Assembly (NCBI RefSeq): GCF_003076475.1
Contig: NZ_CP020919.1
Coordinates: 3,906,001 to 3,970,000 of the forward strand
Length of the DNA stretch: 64,000 nt
Origin: Flavobacterium kingsejongi
GTDB taxonomy: Bacteria > Bacteroidota > Bacteroidia > Flavobacteriales > Flavobacteriaceae
Direction: 5' to 3'
Each line of letters starts with the position of its first letter. The first letter of the stretch is position 1. The notes below the pieces were generated by a model. The model was given only the letters and a program-made list of their open reading frames with translations, ran no database searches and was not told where the DNA came from. A program made the translations under genes and the position numbers. Below, in pieces: positions 48,899 to 58,018 of the stretch.

Positions 48899-48921
48899 GA
48901 GCCCCGAAGTTCTCGGGGCTC
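48899..48921 (+). terminator. Hairpin between adhesin and porP/sprF
   Basis: 8-bp perfect stem GAGCCCCG/CGGGGCTC with 7-base loop, followed by TTATAAAAAA. It may partially terminate, lowering porP expression. Confidence 0.65.
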
Positions 48922-48940
48922 TTATAAAAAATCATATATT

Positions 48941-49969
48941 ATGACAAAGGATAGTGTAATGCAATTAAAGTTATGTTTACTATTAGTATGGGTAACAACT
49001 TCAGGCCTCACGGCTATTGCGCAGCAAGATATACAATTTAGCCAGTATGTCTTTAATGGTCTCAGCGTGAATCCCGCATATGCAGGATACAAAGAAGATA
49101 TTTTTATCAATTCTACCTATCGTAAACAATGGGTCAGCTTTCCGGGAGCACCGGAAACAGGTACATTAACAGTCGATGGATTGGCGAATATACTGGGAAA
49201 TAAAACCGTAGGACTGGGAGCACAGTTTACCTGGGATCGGGTCGGTCCACAGGATATCCTATCTTTTTATGCCTCCTATGCTTACCGGATACGTCTGAAT
49301 GAGGAAGATGACAGCCGACTGGCATTAGGACTCGGTGTAGGTGTGAATCAATATTCCATTAATGGGGATCGGTTGTCTCCTACAGATGCCGGTGATCCCA
49401 ATCTTCCTGCAGGAAAGGTCAGCACTACAAAACCCAATGCGAATTTTGGAGCCTATTATTACAATCCTTCATTTTATGTTGGGTTCTCCATCCTCGATCT
49501 TTTTCCAAGCAACATCTATGATGATATCTTTGTTGGAAAAAACAATTATGATTGCCTGGTCACCCGTAAAGTTCCACATTATTACCTAACGGCAGGATTT
49601 ATGGTCACTTTATCAGAAGACATAAAACTGAAACCATCGATCATGATAAAAGAGGATTTCAAAGGCCCTACAAATGTTGACTTGAATGCTTTCTTTTTAC
49701 TGGGTGAACGCGTATGGATTGGAGGATCCTACCGATCCGGAGTAAAATTGTGGAATAAAGATAACCTTCAGAAAGGCCTGGAACAAAACGATGCTGCCAG
49801 TGTTATGGCGGAATTCTTCATCACGGAACGCCTTCGGGTAGGATATGCCTATGACTTTACGACGAGCAAATTGGATAATTACCAGAAAGGTTCTCATGAA
49901 ATTTCAATTGGTTTTTTATTATTCAACAAAAAAAGAGCGGAACGCATCATCAGTCCGCGTTATTTTTAA
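48941..49969 (+). CDS. PorP/SprF family type IX secretion system membrane protein
   Basis: 342-residue outer-membrane barrel protein. A signal peptide (LKLCLLLVWVTTSGLTAIAQ) is followed by the hallmark QDIQFSQYVFNGLSVNPAYA GY and KQWVSFPGAPET segments. PorP/SprF proteins are needed to secrete or attach type B CTD cargo and typically lie next to it, as here, directly downstream of the CHU_C adhesin. It is probably the dedicated secretion partner of that adhesin. Confidence 0.95.
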   Translation: MTKDSVMQLKLCLLLVWVTTSGLTAIAQQDIQFSQYVFNGLSVNPAYAGYKEDIFINSTYRKQWVSFPGAPETGTLTVDGLANILGNKTVGLGAQFTWDRVGPQDILSFYASYAYRIRLNEEDDSRLALGLGVGVNQYSINGDRLSPTDAGDPNLPAGKVSTTKPNANFGAYYYNPSFYVGFSILDLFPSNIYDDIFVGKNNYDCLVTRKVPHYYLTAGFMVTLSEDIKLKPSIMIKEDFKGPTNVDLNAFFLLGERVWIGGSYRSGVKLWNKDNLQKGLEQNDAASVMAEFFITERLRVGYAYDFTTSKLDNYQKGSHEISIGFLLFNKKRAERIISPRYF

Positions 49970-49996
49970 TAGCGGTTTAACCTAAACAAGAGTAAT

Positions 49997-51751
49997 ATGT
50001 ATCGATTTCTAAAATACTACGTAGCACTATTATTGGTGGTAAGCAACCTAAGTGCAACTGCCCAGGACCGTAAACCGGAACTTAAAGTAGCCAATGAATA
50101 TTTCGACAGGTATCAATACAAGCAGGCAGCACTGGTCTATGAAAAACTGGCCCGTAAAAAAAATGTCAAAACGGCAACTTTGGAAAAGCTTGCATACAGT
50201 CATAAAGAAATGAATAACTATGACAAAGCATCAGAATGGTATCAGGTCATTACCCAGAAAAATGATGCGAGTGCCGATTCTTTCCTTTTTTATGGTGATG
50301 TCCTAAAAAACCAGGGCAATTATACGAAAGCAAAAGAAGTATATCTGCAGTACAGGCAAAAGGAATCCAAAGATATCACTACCCGGATTATGGGTTGTGA
50401 TTCGGCTATGGTATGGCTGAACCGCCCTACTTCCGGTAGCGTTGCAAACCTCAGCAAAGTCAATACAGCAGCATCGGAATGGGGCGCAACAGCCTATAAA
50501 GATAAAAGTATCATCTTTACTTCCGATTCCCTTCGCGCCTCTTTATTTGGAAAAGAAATCAATAAAAAAGCAAAATATGGCTGGACCGGCCGCTCTTTTA
50601 TCAAACTCTACCAGTTTAACCCAAATTCGGATGCCAATGCCATTGCGCAATTCTCAAAAGAGTTCAATGATTTCAAATACCATGTAGGCCCTATAACCTT
50701 CTCTTCCGACTATACTATGGCTTATTTTACAGTGACCAATCCGGACAAAATAGCACATGTCAAAGCACCAAATTATAATTATTACGGTGCCCGGAGACTG
50801 GAAATCTATAGCAGTACTTTTACAGATGGCAAGTGGCAGCAACCCGTTGCTTTTGCCTATAATAATCCGGGATCCTACTCTGTCGGCCATGCCGCAATCA
50901 GCAAAGATGGGAATACACTCTATTTTAGCAGTGATATGCCGGGTGGAAGTGGAAAAACCGATCTTTGGTACTGCGAGAAAAATAGCGACGGCAGCTGGGG
51001 AACTCCTATAAACTGTGGCAATGCTATTAATACCAGTGAAGATGACGCATTTCCTACGGTAGGTGAAAACGACATATTGTATTTTGCCAGCAAAGGGCAT
51101 CCGGGGATGGGAGGATTTGATATTTTCAGTACAATGGGACAAAAAAATCAATGGTCCAGCCCCCAAAACTTAAAAAGCCCGGTAAACTCACCAGCAGATG
51201 ATTTTTATTTAACGATGCTCGATGCAACTAATGGTTATTTTGCTTCCAATAGAAAAGGCGGTATGGGCAATGATGATATCTACAGTTGTAGTATTGTAAC
51301 TCCGAAAACAAGTCCGGAAAAAATAATCACTGTGCCTTTAATAACCGATAAGCAACCAGATGATAATGGATCTTCATCAGGTACAACACTTCCTAAAGAA
51401 GGCGAAAAATTTATTATTTATTATGATTTTGATAAAGCTAGCATACGTCCGGATGCTTCAGCAGTATTGGATGATCTCGCTGCCCTACTGAAACAATATC
51501 CTAAAGTCAGGATCACAATTTCATCCTACACCGACTCCAGAGGAACAGAAGCCTACAACATGGAGTTGTCCCGAAAACGAGCCCAATCAGCTATGGCTTA
51601 CCTGGAACGAAAAGGAATTGCAAAAAGCAGGATGGCAGGCAAAGGTTATGGTGAAACCAATCTGGTTAATCATTGCCGCAATGGTGTACAATGTTTCGAA
51701 GCAGAGCATCAGGAAAACCGGAGGACTGAAGTACTGATTATTGCCCGATAA
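49997..51751 (+). CDS. OmpA family protein with TPR-like and WD40-like (PD40) regions
   Basis: 584 residues with signal peptide (LLLVVSNLSATAQ). The N-terminal 130 residues are TPR-like (YKQAALVYEKLARKKNVKTA); PD40 beta-propeller segments follow (ISKDGNTLYFSSDMPGGSGK TDLW; PGMGGFDIFST). The C-terminal OmpA peptidoglycan-binding domain has YYDFDKASIRPDAS, ISSYTDSRGTEAYNMELSRK RA and RRTEVLI. It is 27 bp after porP/sprF; the pair is the usual accessory set of T9SS cargo in flavobacteria (PorE-like). Confidence 0.94.
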   Translation: MYRFLKYYVALLLVVSNLSATAQDRKPELKVANEYFDRYQYKQAALVYEKLARKKNVKTATLEKLAYSHKEMNNYDKASEWYQVITQKNDASADSFLFYGDVLKNQGNYTKAKEVYLQYRQKESKDITTRIMGCDSAMVWLNRPTSGSVANLSKVNTAASEWGATAYKDKSIIFTSDSLRASLFGKEINKKAKYGWTGRSFIKLYQFNPNSDANAIAQFSKEFNDFKYHVGPITFSSDYTMAYFTVTNPDKIAHVKAPNYNYYGARRLEIYSSTFTDGKWQQPVAFAYNNPGSYSVGHAAISKDGNTLYFSSDMPGGSGKTDLWYCEKNSDGSWGTPINCGNAINTSEDDAFPTVGENDILYFASKGHPGMGGFDIFSTMGQKNQWSSPQNLKSPVNSPADDFYLTMLDATNGYFASNRKGGMGNDDIYSCSIVTPKTSPEKIITVPLITDKQPDDNGSSSGTTLPKEGEKFIIYYDFDKASIRPDASAVLDDLAALLKQYPKVRITISSYTDSRGTEAYNMELSRKRAQSAMAYLERKGIAKSRMAGKGYGETNLVNHCRNGVQCFEAEHQENRRTEVLIIAR

Positions 51752-51802
51752 GAAAACCATAAAAAAGGAATATGCAAATTGAACTGCCCCCAAACTTAAC
51801 AA

Positions 51803-51835
51803 AATCCTACGAAGCAACTCTACAGGATTGCTTCG
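51803..51835 (+). terminator. Hairpin after the OmpA-type gene
   Basis: CGAAGCAA/TTGCTTCG 8-bp stem (51810-51817, 51828-51835), alternative AATCCT/AGGATT pairing. No U-tract follows. The 15 bases before it (GAACTGCCCCCAAAC) resemble an IS3-type terminal end, possibly a remnant. Confidence 0.35.
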
Positions 51836-51872
51836 ATAGAAGTTAGCTGCAAAAATCAACTTGAGCAACTGC

Positions 51873-51899
51873 AAAAAAAATCCCCGGCTGAACCGGGGA
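51873..51899 (-). terminator. Terminator of the transposase-derived gene
   Basis: TCCCCGG/CCGGGGA stem with CTGAA loop; the eight As at 51873-51880 are the U-tract on the minus strand. Confidence 0.85.
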
Positions 51900-51955
51900 A
51901 CTTCTATAATTATGTTCTATTAACAGTATTATTTTGCCCTTTTGATAACAGTACC

Positions 51956-52510
51956 TTAAGTTCCAATAATTTTCTGAGATTCCTGAAGTCTGTTCTTGTA
52001 AAATGCATTGATACGGTTTCGAATAGTATTAGGATGTGGTGGGGTAATATTTTGGATGGCAAATTCCGATTGGATACGTTCTATAATTTTCTTTATAATG
52101 ATCTTTGTATCCTGAGGGACTATCTTGCTGATAACAGCATCAATCACGCTGTCCTGCTCCGGAGTTAACCGGCTTGTGCCTTTGCCTCCCGTTCTTACTT
52201 TGCCTAACAGGGCTATTGCCGTGCCATAAGTATCATATATTTTTAACCAACGGTATAACGTTGCGATACTGATTCCCCTTTTTAAAGCTATTTTTTTGAT
52301 AGCTGACAAATTTCCCCTGTCTCCGAGTAGTGGTTTGATAATCGCATACCGCTGTTGCGCTTTTTCAATTTTCGCTTTACTATAAATAGCTGCATCCGGG
52401 GTTGTAATAATAGGAACCACCAAAACCTTTTTGTAGGGACTCTGTACAGGATCGGCAATATGATGGCATGCTGTTGCATCAATTTCAAATTTTACAGTTT
52501 CTATTCTCAT
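51956..52510 (-). CDS. DNA-binding protein resembling the N-terminal domains of Mu/TnsB-type transposases, no catalytic core
   Basis: 184 residues. After about 45 residues, KAQQRYAIIKPLLGDRGNLS AIKKIALKRGISIATLYRWLKIYDTYG is a helix-turn-helix typical of the region before the DDE core in Mu- and TnsB-type transposases. RTGGKGTSRLTPEQDSVIDA with ITPPHPNTIRNRINAF is the second DNA-binding subdomain. The stop at 51956 is real in all readings I checked: only 25 or so codons follow in frame, and no DDE domain. It is intact at both ends with its own terminator, so it may be a domesticated regulator rather than debris. Confidence 0.6.
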   Translation of the reverse strand: MRIETVKFEIDATACHHIADPVQSPYKKVLVVPIITTPDAAIYSKAKIEKAQQRYAIIKPLLGDRGNLSAIKKIALKRGISIATLYRWLKIYDTYGTAIALLGKVRTGGKGTSRLTPEQDSVIDAVISKIVPQDTKIIIKKIIERIQSEFAIQNITPPHPNTIRNRINAFYKNRLQESQKIIGT

Positions 52511-52972
52511 AATACTGGCGTTTAGTAGTGAATTATTTGGGGCTGTAATATTACAAACAAGAAAAAATTCCGAACCACAACATCAATTTACTACTCCCAA
52601 AATACCAGAATAGGATTACGATATTTTAGAAAAAAGAAAAAATGGCCTACTACTAATTTATAAAAAAAAGGGTGTACAACCTACAAAATTTAAAATTAAT
52701 TGTCCCTACAAATACAATTATTTTTAAAATACCAGCCAAATAAAGCATTCATTATCAATTTATTGAAACTGTAAAAATTAACAACAATACCAGTCCGGCA
52801 ATTACCGGCAACTGTATTCAACAGATCAGGATATCTTGAATATACATAGGTACATTCCTTACACTATCAAAATAAGGGACTCACAGAATGCTGCGGCAGA
52901 TTATGGTACAAAAATGGAGGTTTATTTCGAATAAAAAAATGGAGGCTTCCCGAGTGTAATTCTTTTCTGCTT
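52511..52972. other. 462-bp AT-rich intergenic region
   Basis: No ORF, RNA signature or clear promoter that I can support. Only short inverted repeats (for example CCGGCAATTACCGG near 52797) are visible. Confidence 0.5.
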
Positions 52973-54502
52973 TTATTCCGCTACGGTATATATCGGGTCT
53001 TCGGTGACATTGACTTCAATAATGGCTGCTGCATTCTTCAACAATTGGCGGCAATCAGGACTCAGGTGCTGGAGGTGTACTGTTTTCCCTAATGTGTGGT
53101 ATTTTTGTGTCAGATTGTTCAGCGCCTCTATGGCCGACATATCTGCAATGCGGCTATCCCGAAAATCAATAATGATCGTCCCGGGATCTTCTGCAGGATG
53201 GAACAATTCCATAAAATTTGCAGTAGCACCAAAAAATAAAGGGCCATGGATCTCATAATATTTTATACCCTTAGGATCTGTGTGTACCGCTGCATGGATT
53301 CTTTTGGCACTTTCCCAGGCAAATACCAAAGCTGAGAGGATTACGCCTGCCAAGACGGCCAGGGCGAGATTATGCAGCACCACAGTAATTGCAGCCACTA
53401 ATATCCCGACTATGATATCCGACTTCGGCATTTTGTTGATGACTTTAAAACTTGCCCATTCAAAGGTACTGATAGCCACCATGATCATCACACCGACCAA
53501 AGCAGCCATTGGCAGCCTGCCAATCACCGGGGCACCATAGAGTATGATCAGCAATATGGTTAGTGCAGCAATAATTCCGGATAAACGGGCACGTGAGCCA
53601 GCAGAAAGGTTCACCAGTGTTTGGGCAATCATCGGGCAACCGCCCATACCAAAGAAAAAACCATTGGCAATATTAGCCGTACCCTGTGCAATGCATTCCC
53701 GATTCGGTTTTCCCTTAGTGCCGGTAATTTCATCGACAAGGTTTAAGGTCAGTAAGCCTTCCGTTAATCCTACAGCAGCCATAATCAAACCATAAGGCAA
53801 TATTATTTTTAACGTTTCCAGGGTCAGGGGAATGGCGGGAATATGAAAGGGCGGAAATCCGCCACTGATAGAAGCGATATCGGCTACTGTTTTAGTTTCG
53901 ATACCAAAAACCAATACCACCACAGCCACAACAATTATGGCCACGAGCGAAGCCGGTACTTTCTTGGTCACTTTAGGAAAAAGGAACACTATCGCTATTG
54001 TAAGGGCTACCAGACCTGCCATAACCCAAAATACAGATCCGCTAATCCAGGTAGACGTGCCATTGGTAACCGTTTTAAACTGTTCTAACTGTGCCATAAA
54101 AATAATGATTGCAAGCCCATTCACAAATCCAAACATAACGGGCCGTGGCACTAAGCGGATGAATTTACCCAACTTAAAAATACCAACTGCGATCTGGATA
54201 ATTCCAGCCATGACTACAGCCGCAAAAACATATTCAATACCATGCGATTGCATCAGCGCGATCAGTACCACTACCGTTGCTCCTGCCCCTCCCGAAATCA
54301 GTCCCGGCCGGCCTCCCAATATAGCAGTAACCAATCCCATGATAAAAGCAGCATACAAGCCTGTTAGGGGTGAGAAACCTGCTAAAATCGCAAAAGAAAG
54401 CGACTCCGGAATCATGGTCATAGCCACTGTAAGTCCGGCTAAGATTTCATTACTGTAGTTTATTTTCTGGGAAAAATCAAAAAAAGGGAGCGCTGTTTTC
54501 AT
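52973..54502 (-). CDS. SulP family inorganic anion transporter
   Basis: 509 residues: 11-12 membrane helices in about 1-390, with the SulP signature AGLTVAMTMIPESLSFAILA and GLYAAFIMGLVTAILGGRPG near the N-terminus, and a cytoplasmic C-terminal STAS domain (IIIDFRDSRIADMSAIEALN NLTQKY). It carries sulfate, bicarbonate or another anion with H+ or Na+; the ion cannot be told by eye. FGMGGCPMIAQT near 290 is conserved in BicA-like and other members. Stand-alone gene. Confidence 0.92.
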   Translation of the reverse strand: MKTALPFFDFSQKINYSNEILAGLTVAMTMIPESLSFAILAGFSPLTGLYAAFIMGLVTAILGGRPGLISGGAGATVVVLIALMQSHGIEYVFAAVVMAGIIQIAVGIFKLGKFIRLVPRPVMFGFVNGLAIIIFMAQLEQFKTVTNGTSTWISGSVFWVMAGLVALTIAIVFLFPKVTKKVPASLVAIIVVAVVVLVFGIETKTVADIASISGGFPPFHIPAIPLTLETLKIILPYGLIMAAVGLTEGLLTLNLVDEITGTKGKPNRECIAQGTANIANGFFFGMGGCPMIAQTLVNLSAGSRARLSGIIAALTILLIILYGAPVIGRLPMAALVGVMIMVAISTFEWASFKVINKMPKSDIIVGILVAAITVVLHNLALAVLAGVILSALVFAWESAKRIHAAVHTDPKGIKYYEIHGPLFFGATANFMELFHPAEDPGTIIIDFRDSRIADMSAIEALNNLTQKYHTLGKTVHLQHLSPDCRQLLKNAAAIIEVNVTEDPIYTVAE

Positions 54503-54702
54503 AGTGCCGCAAAAGTAAAAAATTAATGCCGATCGTCAATTATTGTTTTTGATTGTATTTACAAAGCTTATTGTGGTCTTTAATTTTCTGCCGAATAGAT
54601 TTTTTTACAGCTTTCACTTTTGATATTTCAAATTAAAATAATAAAAGTAGCTTTGTAGTTCCGCATTCCATTTATGGACATGGGACTAAAACAAGTAGCA
54701 CT

Positions 54703-55497
54703 ATGGAGAACCAACCCCATCTCAGAACCGTGAATGTCACCCGGTACATCAGTCCTCTCAGGGAGGGCGGATCATTACCGGCATTGGCAGAAGCGGATGA
54801 TGATTTTAAATATGTACTCAAATTCAAAGGCGCCGGCCACGGTGTCAAAGCACTCATTGCGGAACTCATCGGTGGTGAAGTCGCACGTGAGCTGGGTTTG
54901 CAACTGCCGGAACTGGTATTTGCCAACCTGGACGAAGCCTTTGGAAGAACTGAAGCCGATGAAGAAATCCAGGATCTATTGCAGGGCAGCCAGGGTATGA
55001 ACCTCGCACTACATTTCCTATCGGGTGCCCTTACCTTTGACCCGGTAGTCACACAAACGGAACCCAAACTGGCGTCACAAATTGTATGGCTCGATGCTTT
55101 TATTACCAATGTCGATCGAACCTTCCGGAATACCAATATGCTCATCTGGCACAAAGAACTATGGCTTATTGATCATGGCGCAGCCCTATATTTTCACCAT
55201 TCATGGATCAATTGGGAGCAACATGCCAAAAGTCCATTTGCACTGATTAAAGACCATGTATTGCTTCCCCAGGCCTCGGAACTGGAAACGGTCAATCAGG
55301 AATACAAAGCCCTGTTGACGCCGGAAAAAATCAGGCAGATCACCGCATTGATCCCCGAAGACTGGCTGCAGTGGGAAGATACTGAGGAATCACCGGAAGC
55401 CTTACGGGAAGTCTATTCCCAATTTTTAATCACTCGCTTAGCCCATTCGGAAATTTTTATAAAAGAAGCTCAAAATGCAAGACAAACACTTATATGA
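54703..55497 (+). CDS. HipA-like kinase family protein
   Basis: 264 residues related to the HipA C-terminal kinase fold. Visible elements: VLKFKGAGHGVKALIAELIG (nucleotide-binding Lys region), WLDAFITNVDRTFRNTNMLI (catalytic Asp and Asn loop) and LWLIDHGAALYFHH (DxG-like metal-binding). It lacks the N-terminal HipA domain, and no HipB-type helix-turn-helix gene is adjacent. Instead the next gene, DUF3037, overlaps it by 23 bases, so the two are translationally coupled. The pair is conserved as a unit in diverse bacteria as far as I recall, with no known function. Confidence 0.8.
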   Translation: MENQPHLRTVNVTRYISPLREGGSLPALAEADDDFKYVLKFKGAGHGVKALIAELIGGEVARELGLQLPELVFANLDEAFGRTEADEEIQDLLQGSQGMNLALHFLSGALTFDPVVTQTEPKLASQIVWLDAFITNVDRTFRNTNMLIWHKELWLIDHGAALYFHHSWINWEQHAKSPFALIKDHVLLPQASELETVNQEYKALLTPEKIRQITALIPEDWLQWEDTEESPEALREVYSQFLITRLAHSEIFIKEAQNARQTLI

Positions 55498-55858
55498 ATA
55501 CGCTGTAATCCGCGTACTGCCCAGGGTGGAGCGTGAAGAATTCCTGAATGTCGGCATTATCGTATTCTGTAAAAAATCAAAATTCATACAGGTGCTTTAT
55601 GCGCTGGATGAAAAACGATTACAGGCACTCGCGCCGGAATTCGATTATGAGCAATTGGTGCTCAACCTCGAATCCTTCCAAAAGATAGGCCATGGCACTA
55701 AGGATGGCGGCCCCATAGCACAGATGGATATTCCGTCCCGCTTCCGGTGGCTCACTGCTGTACGGAGTTCCGTAATCCAGACCTCCCGCCCGCATCCGGG
55801 ACTATCCGACAATCTCGAAGCCACAGTACAACGGCTCTTTGCCGATTTGGTAGCCTAA
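55475..55858 (+). CDS. DUF3037 domain protein
   Basis: 127 residues. YEYAVIRVLPRVEREEFLNV GIIVFCK is the family hallmark, and the remainder is helical with SRFRWLTAVRSSVIQTSRPH PG. It starts within the 3' end of the HipA-like kinase gene (23-base overlap). Function unknown; the stable pairing suggests that it is a regulator, substrate or antidote of the kinase. This interpretation is inference. Confidence 0.85.
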   Translation: MQDKHLYEYAVIRVLPRVEREEFLNVGIIVFCKKSKFIQVLYALDEKRLQALAPEFDYEQLVLNLESFQKIGHGTKDGGPIAQMDIPSRFRWLTAVRSSVIQTSRPHPGLSDNLEATVQRLFADLVA

Positions 55859-55862
55859 TAAT

Positions 55863-55894
55863 TCCGGGAAGGCAATCTTATTGCTTTTCCCGGA
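55863..55894. terminator. Terminator between convergent genes, overlapping the thioredoxin stop
   Basis: CCGGGAA and GCAAT arms pair with ATTGC and TTCCCGG around a short CTT loop. It closes both the DUF3037 and the thioredoxin gene. Confidence 0.75.
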
Positions 55895-56174
55895 TAATTC
55901 TAATAATTTCCTCTTTGGACAATACACCCGACTGCCGCCACAATTGCTTCCCATTTCGGAATAACAGCATCGTCGGTACGCTTTTGACCTGGTACTGAAT
56001 GGCCAGTGGCTGGTTTTTATCCACATCTATTTTTAATATGGATACACTGTCGCCCAATTCGTCTTTTACTTCTTTCAGTATGGGAGCCAACATTTTGCAG
56101 GGCCCGCACCAGGTGGCAAAAAAATCAATCAGCACCGGCTTATCGGACTGAATAAGGGTTGAAAAATCACTCAT
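55878..56174 (-). CDS. trxA: Thioredoxin
   Basis: 98 residues from the ATG at 56174 (MSDFSTLIQSDKPVLIDFFA). The redox motif WCGPCKMLAPI is intact, with the cis-Pro in VKSVPTMLLF. The longer frame from 56213 lacks family similarity. Typical small cytosolic thioredoxin; it is 41 bp downstream of the DUF6766 gene on the same strand, possibly cotranscribed. Confidence 0.95.
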   Translation of the reverse strand: MSDFSTLIQSDKPVLIDFFATWCGPCKMLAPILKEVKDELGDSVSILKIDVDKNQPLAIQYQVKSVPTMLLFRNGKQLWRQSGVLSKEEIIRIIREKQ

Positions 56175-56215
56175 CTTATTTTCTTTTTTAAAGGATTTAT
56201 AGTAGTATTTCAATA

Positions 56216-56872
56216 TTAATCTCCCGTTTCTGCATTCGGGGCATCAACAGGCTTGGATTGTGAGGAACCTTGCTGCCTCAGGAATACCGACAATATGATA
56301 ATTGCAAAAACGGAAAGGAATTCACTCTGCCAGTTTTGGAAGGATTCAAACCAAAATCTGGAATTCCCCAGGTATTGTAAAGCGGTCTCCATCGGTTTAT
56401 GCTGGTAGAATAGCTGTTCATTTTCATCTTTCAGGCTTCCGTAAAAGTGGAGTACGAAAGATACTAAAAACAAAAGCAACAAGGCAATAGTAAGGGAATG
56501 TTTATATCCGGCCAATAACCACCCTCCTGCCCTTACCGGCCAAGGTGCATCCTTCCGATTCGGGTCGGGCTCACGGTCTACCGCTTCCTCCTTGTCAAAA
56601 TCTTTGGATTCTGAAGATCCTTTTTGCTGTAGAAATATCGTCAGGATCACAAAAATTGCCATTTGTAAAAATTCGCTTTCCCAGTTTTCAAAAGTCGATT
56701 GGATAAAATGCCCCGAAGTGAAATAATGCCCTATCGTAATTGCAGTTGCCCCTTCCTCCAGCCGTTCCGAATTGTATTCCTTAAAACCAAAAATAACCTG
56801 GCCCACAATAGCCATTAAAAATAGCAGGATGAACATCAGGGAAAGACTATTGTTTTTAATGAATTTTTTCAT
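56216..56872 (-). CDS. DUF6766 family membrane protein with internal duplication
   Basis: 218 residues from the ATG at 56872. Two halves repeat each other: FENWESEFLQMAIFVILTIF LQQKGSS in the first and FQNWQSEFLSVFAIIILSVF LRQQGSS in the second, each preceded by a membrane helix (SLMFILLFLMAIVGQVIFGF and LTIALLLLFLVSFVLHFYGS). Four membrane helices in total. Function unknown; it is close to a DUF892 ferritin-like and a thioredoxin gene, which suggests a stress-related set. Confidence 0.75.
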   Translation of the reverse strand: MKKFIKNNSLSLMFILLFLMAIVGQVIFGFKEYNSERLEEGATAITIGHYFTSGHFIQSTFENWESEFLQMAIFVILTIFLQQKGSSESKDFDKEEAVDREPDPNRKDAPWPVRAGGWLLAGYKHSLTIALLLLFLVSFVLHFYGSLKDENEQLFYQHKPMETALQYLGNSRFWFESFQNWQSEFLSVFAIIILSVFLRQQGSSQSKPVDAPNAETGD

Positions 56873-56981
56873 GTTTGTTCCGTTATGGTACTGCGTTAAG
56901 AATCGTTGAGAAATCACTACTATAAAAGAAGCCCAAATAAACCATGTTATTCGGGCAATTCTTTATAGGGTATCCTTAATT

Positions 56982-57554
56982 TTATTTGGCGTTATCTTCT
57001 TCAGCCGCATCAAAATTAATCGTATTGTAAGCGGACTCCGTAAGGGTCACATCAGCTTCTTTTTCTTCCGCCAATGTTTCGGCTAATAAAGAAGCAACTT
57101 CGTCTTCTCCTAACGTTTTCGCAAAGGCACACAAGGTCCCATAAGATGCAATCTCATAGTGCTCAATTTTTTGGGAAGCTGAAATAATTCCGGCATCACG
57201 AACAGGTCCCGGTTCTGTTTCCTCCATAATACTTTCGCCTTCTTTTAACAAGCCATCCATAGCATCACACTTTTTACCACGTGCCGTTTCTCCCAAAATT
57301 TCAAAAACACGTTCCAGGCGCTCTATCTGCCCTTCCGTAACTTTGGTGTGGTCTTCGATAGCAGCAACCAGATTTGGAGCTGTAGCATTCTTAGCCATTT
57401 TCGGCAAGGCTTTTACCAAAGCCCGCTCGGCCCATAAAATGTCTTTTAACTCATCTACAAATAACTCACGCAGGCCCTCAGCTGCTGTAGGTTTCGCTTT
57501 CACAGTTCTGGCCTTTCTTCCGTCTTTTTCTGTTTTTACATCTGAATTTTTCAT
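56982..57554 (-). CDS. Ferritin-like DUF892 (YciE-type) protein
   Basis: 190 residues from the ATG at 57554. A basic, Lys/Ala-rich N-terminus (about 25 residues) precedes the four-helix bundle: LFVDELKDILWAERALVKAL PKM, AIEDHTKVTEGQIERLERVF and KIEHYEIASYGTLCAFAKTL carry the conserved Glu and His ligands of the diiron site. The family is induced by osmotic and oxidative stress. A longer start at 57608 is not supported by similarity. Confidence 0.9.
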   Translation of the reverse strand: MKNSDVKTEKDGRKARTVKAKPTAAEGLRELFVDELKDILWAERALVKALPKMAKNATAPNLVAAIEDHTKVTEGQIERLERVFEILGETARGKKCDAMDGLLKEGESIMEETEPGPVRDAGIISASQKIEHYEIASYGTLCAFAKTLGEDEVASLLAETLAEEKEADVTLTESAYNTINFDAAEEDNAK

Positions 57555-57684
57555 AGCATTATATTTTGGGGTTAATGTCAAAAAATGACTATATAAAGTA
57601 ACACCCATTATCGATATACCGTCTTATACAATTTTTTAAAGTTTTTATATAATTGCTACCGACACATCCCGACCAAAAACAAGC

Positions 57685-57725
57685 ATAGGATAAAGGGCTG
57701 TAAAAAGTACATTCCTTTATCCTAT
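57685..57725 (-). terminator. Hairpin downstream of the small basic protein gene
   Basis: 12-bp perfect stem ATAGGATAAAGG/CCTTTATCCTAT with a 17-base loop, followed on the minus strand by TGCTTGTTTTT. Confidence 0.6.
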
Positions 57726-57771
57726 CATTTTATGACACAATCTGTTTTCCGATTACTAAAAAATAGGCAGA

Positions 57772-57939
57772 TTAAATTTCGGGTGTATCCCCGGCTTTGC
57801 CTTCCTGTTGTGTCTTGTGTTTTTTCATAATAGCCTTCAGGGCTGCTTTACGCTCTTGTTGTGCCTCTTTGTCCCGCGCCTTTTTCTGGTTGACAATTTT
57901 TGAATATAACTTCTTGCTTAAATCTCTTTTACTACTCAT
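57772..57939 (-). CDS. Small basic protein of 55 residues
   Basis: MSSKRDLSKKLYSKIVNQKK then ARDKEAQQERKAALKAIMKK and a short acidic tail (GDTPEI). It is strongly charged and probably helical. It has its own ATG and downstream hairpin and lies upstream of the DUF892 gene on the same strand. I recognise no family; similar short Lys/Ala-rich proteins accompany stress ferritin-like genes. Coding nature is inferred from the regular composition. Confidence 0.55.
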   Translation of the reverse strand: MSSKRDLSKKLYSKIVNQKKARDKEAQQERKAALKAIMKKHKTQQEGKAGDTPEI

Positions 57940-58018
57940 AATCGTATTTTTTGTAGTGATAACAACACTAATCCTTCTTATTTATAAACAGGCCCATCTG
58001 TAAATGTGCTTTTGACAG

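Noticed and set aside
51781..51800. IS3-type element
   Set aside because: Only a 15-base end-like sequence (GAACTGCCCCCAAAC) is present; no transposase gene or opposite end.
52511..52972. Possible small RNA or hidden gene in the long gap
   Set aside because: No promoter-plus-terminator arrangement or coding pattern could be supported on either strand.
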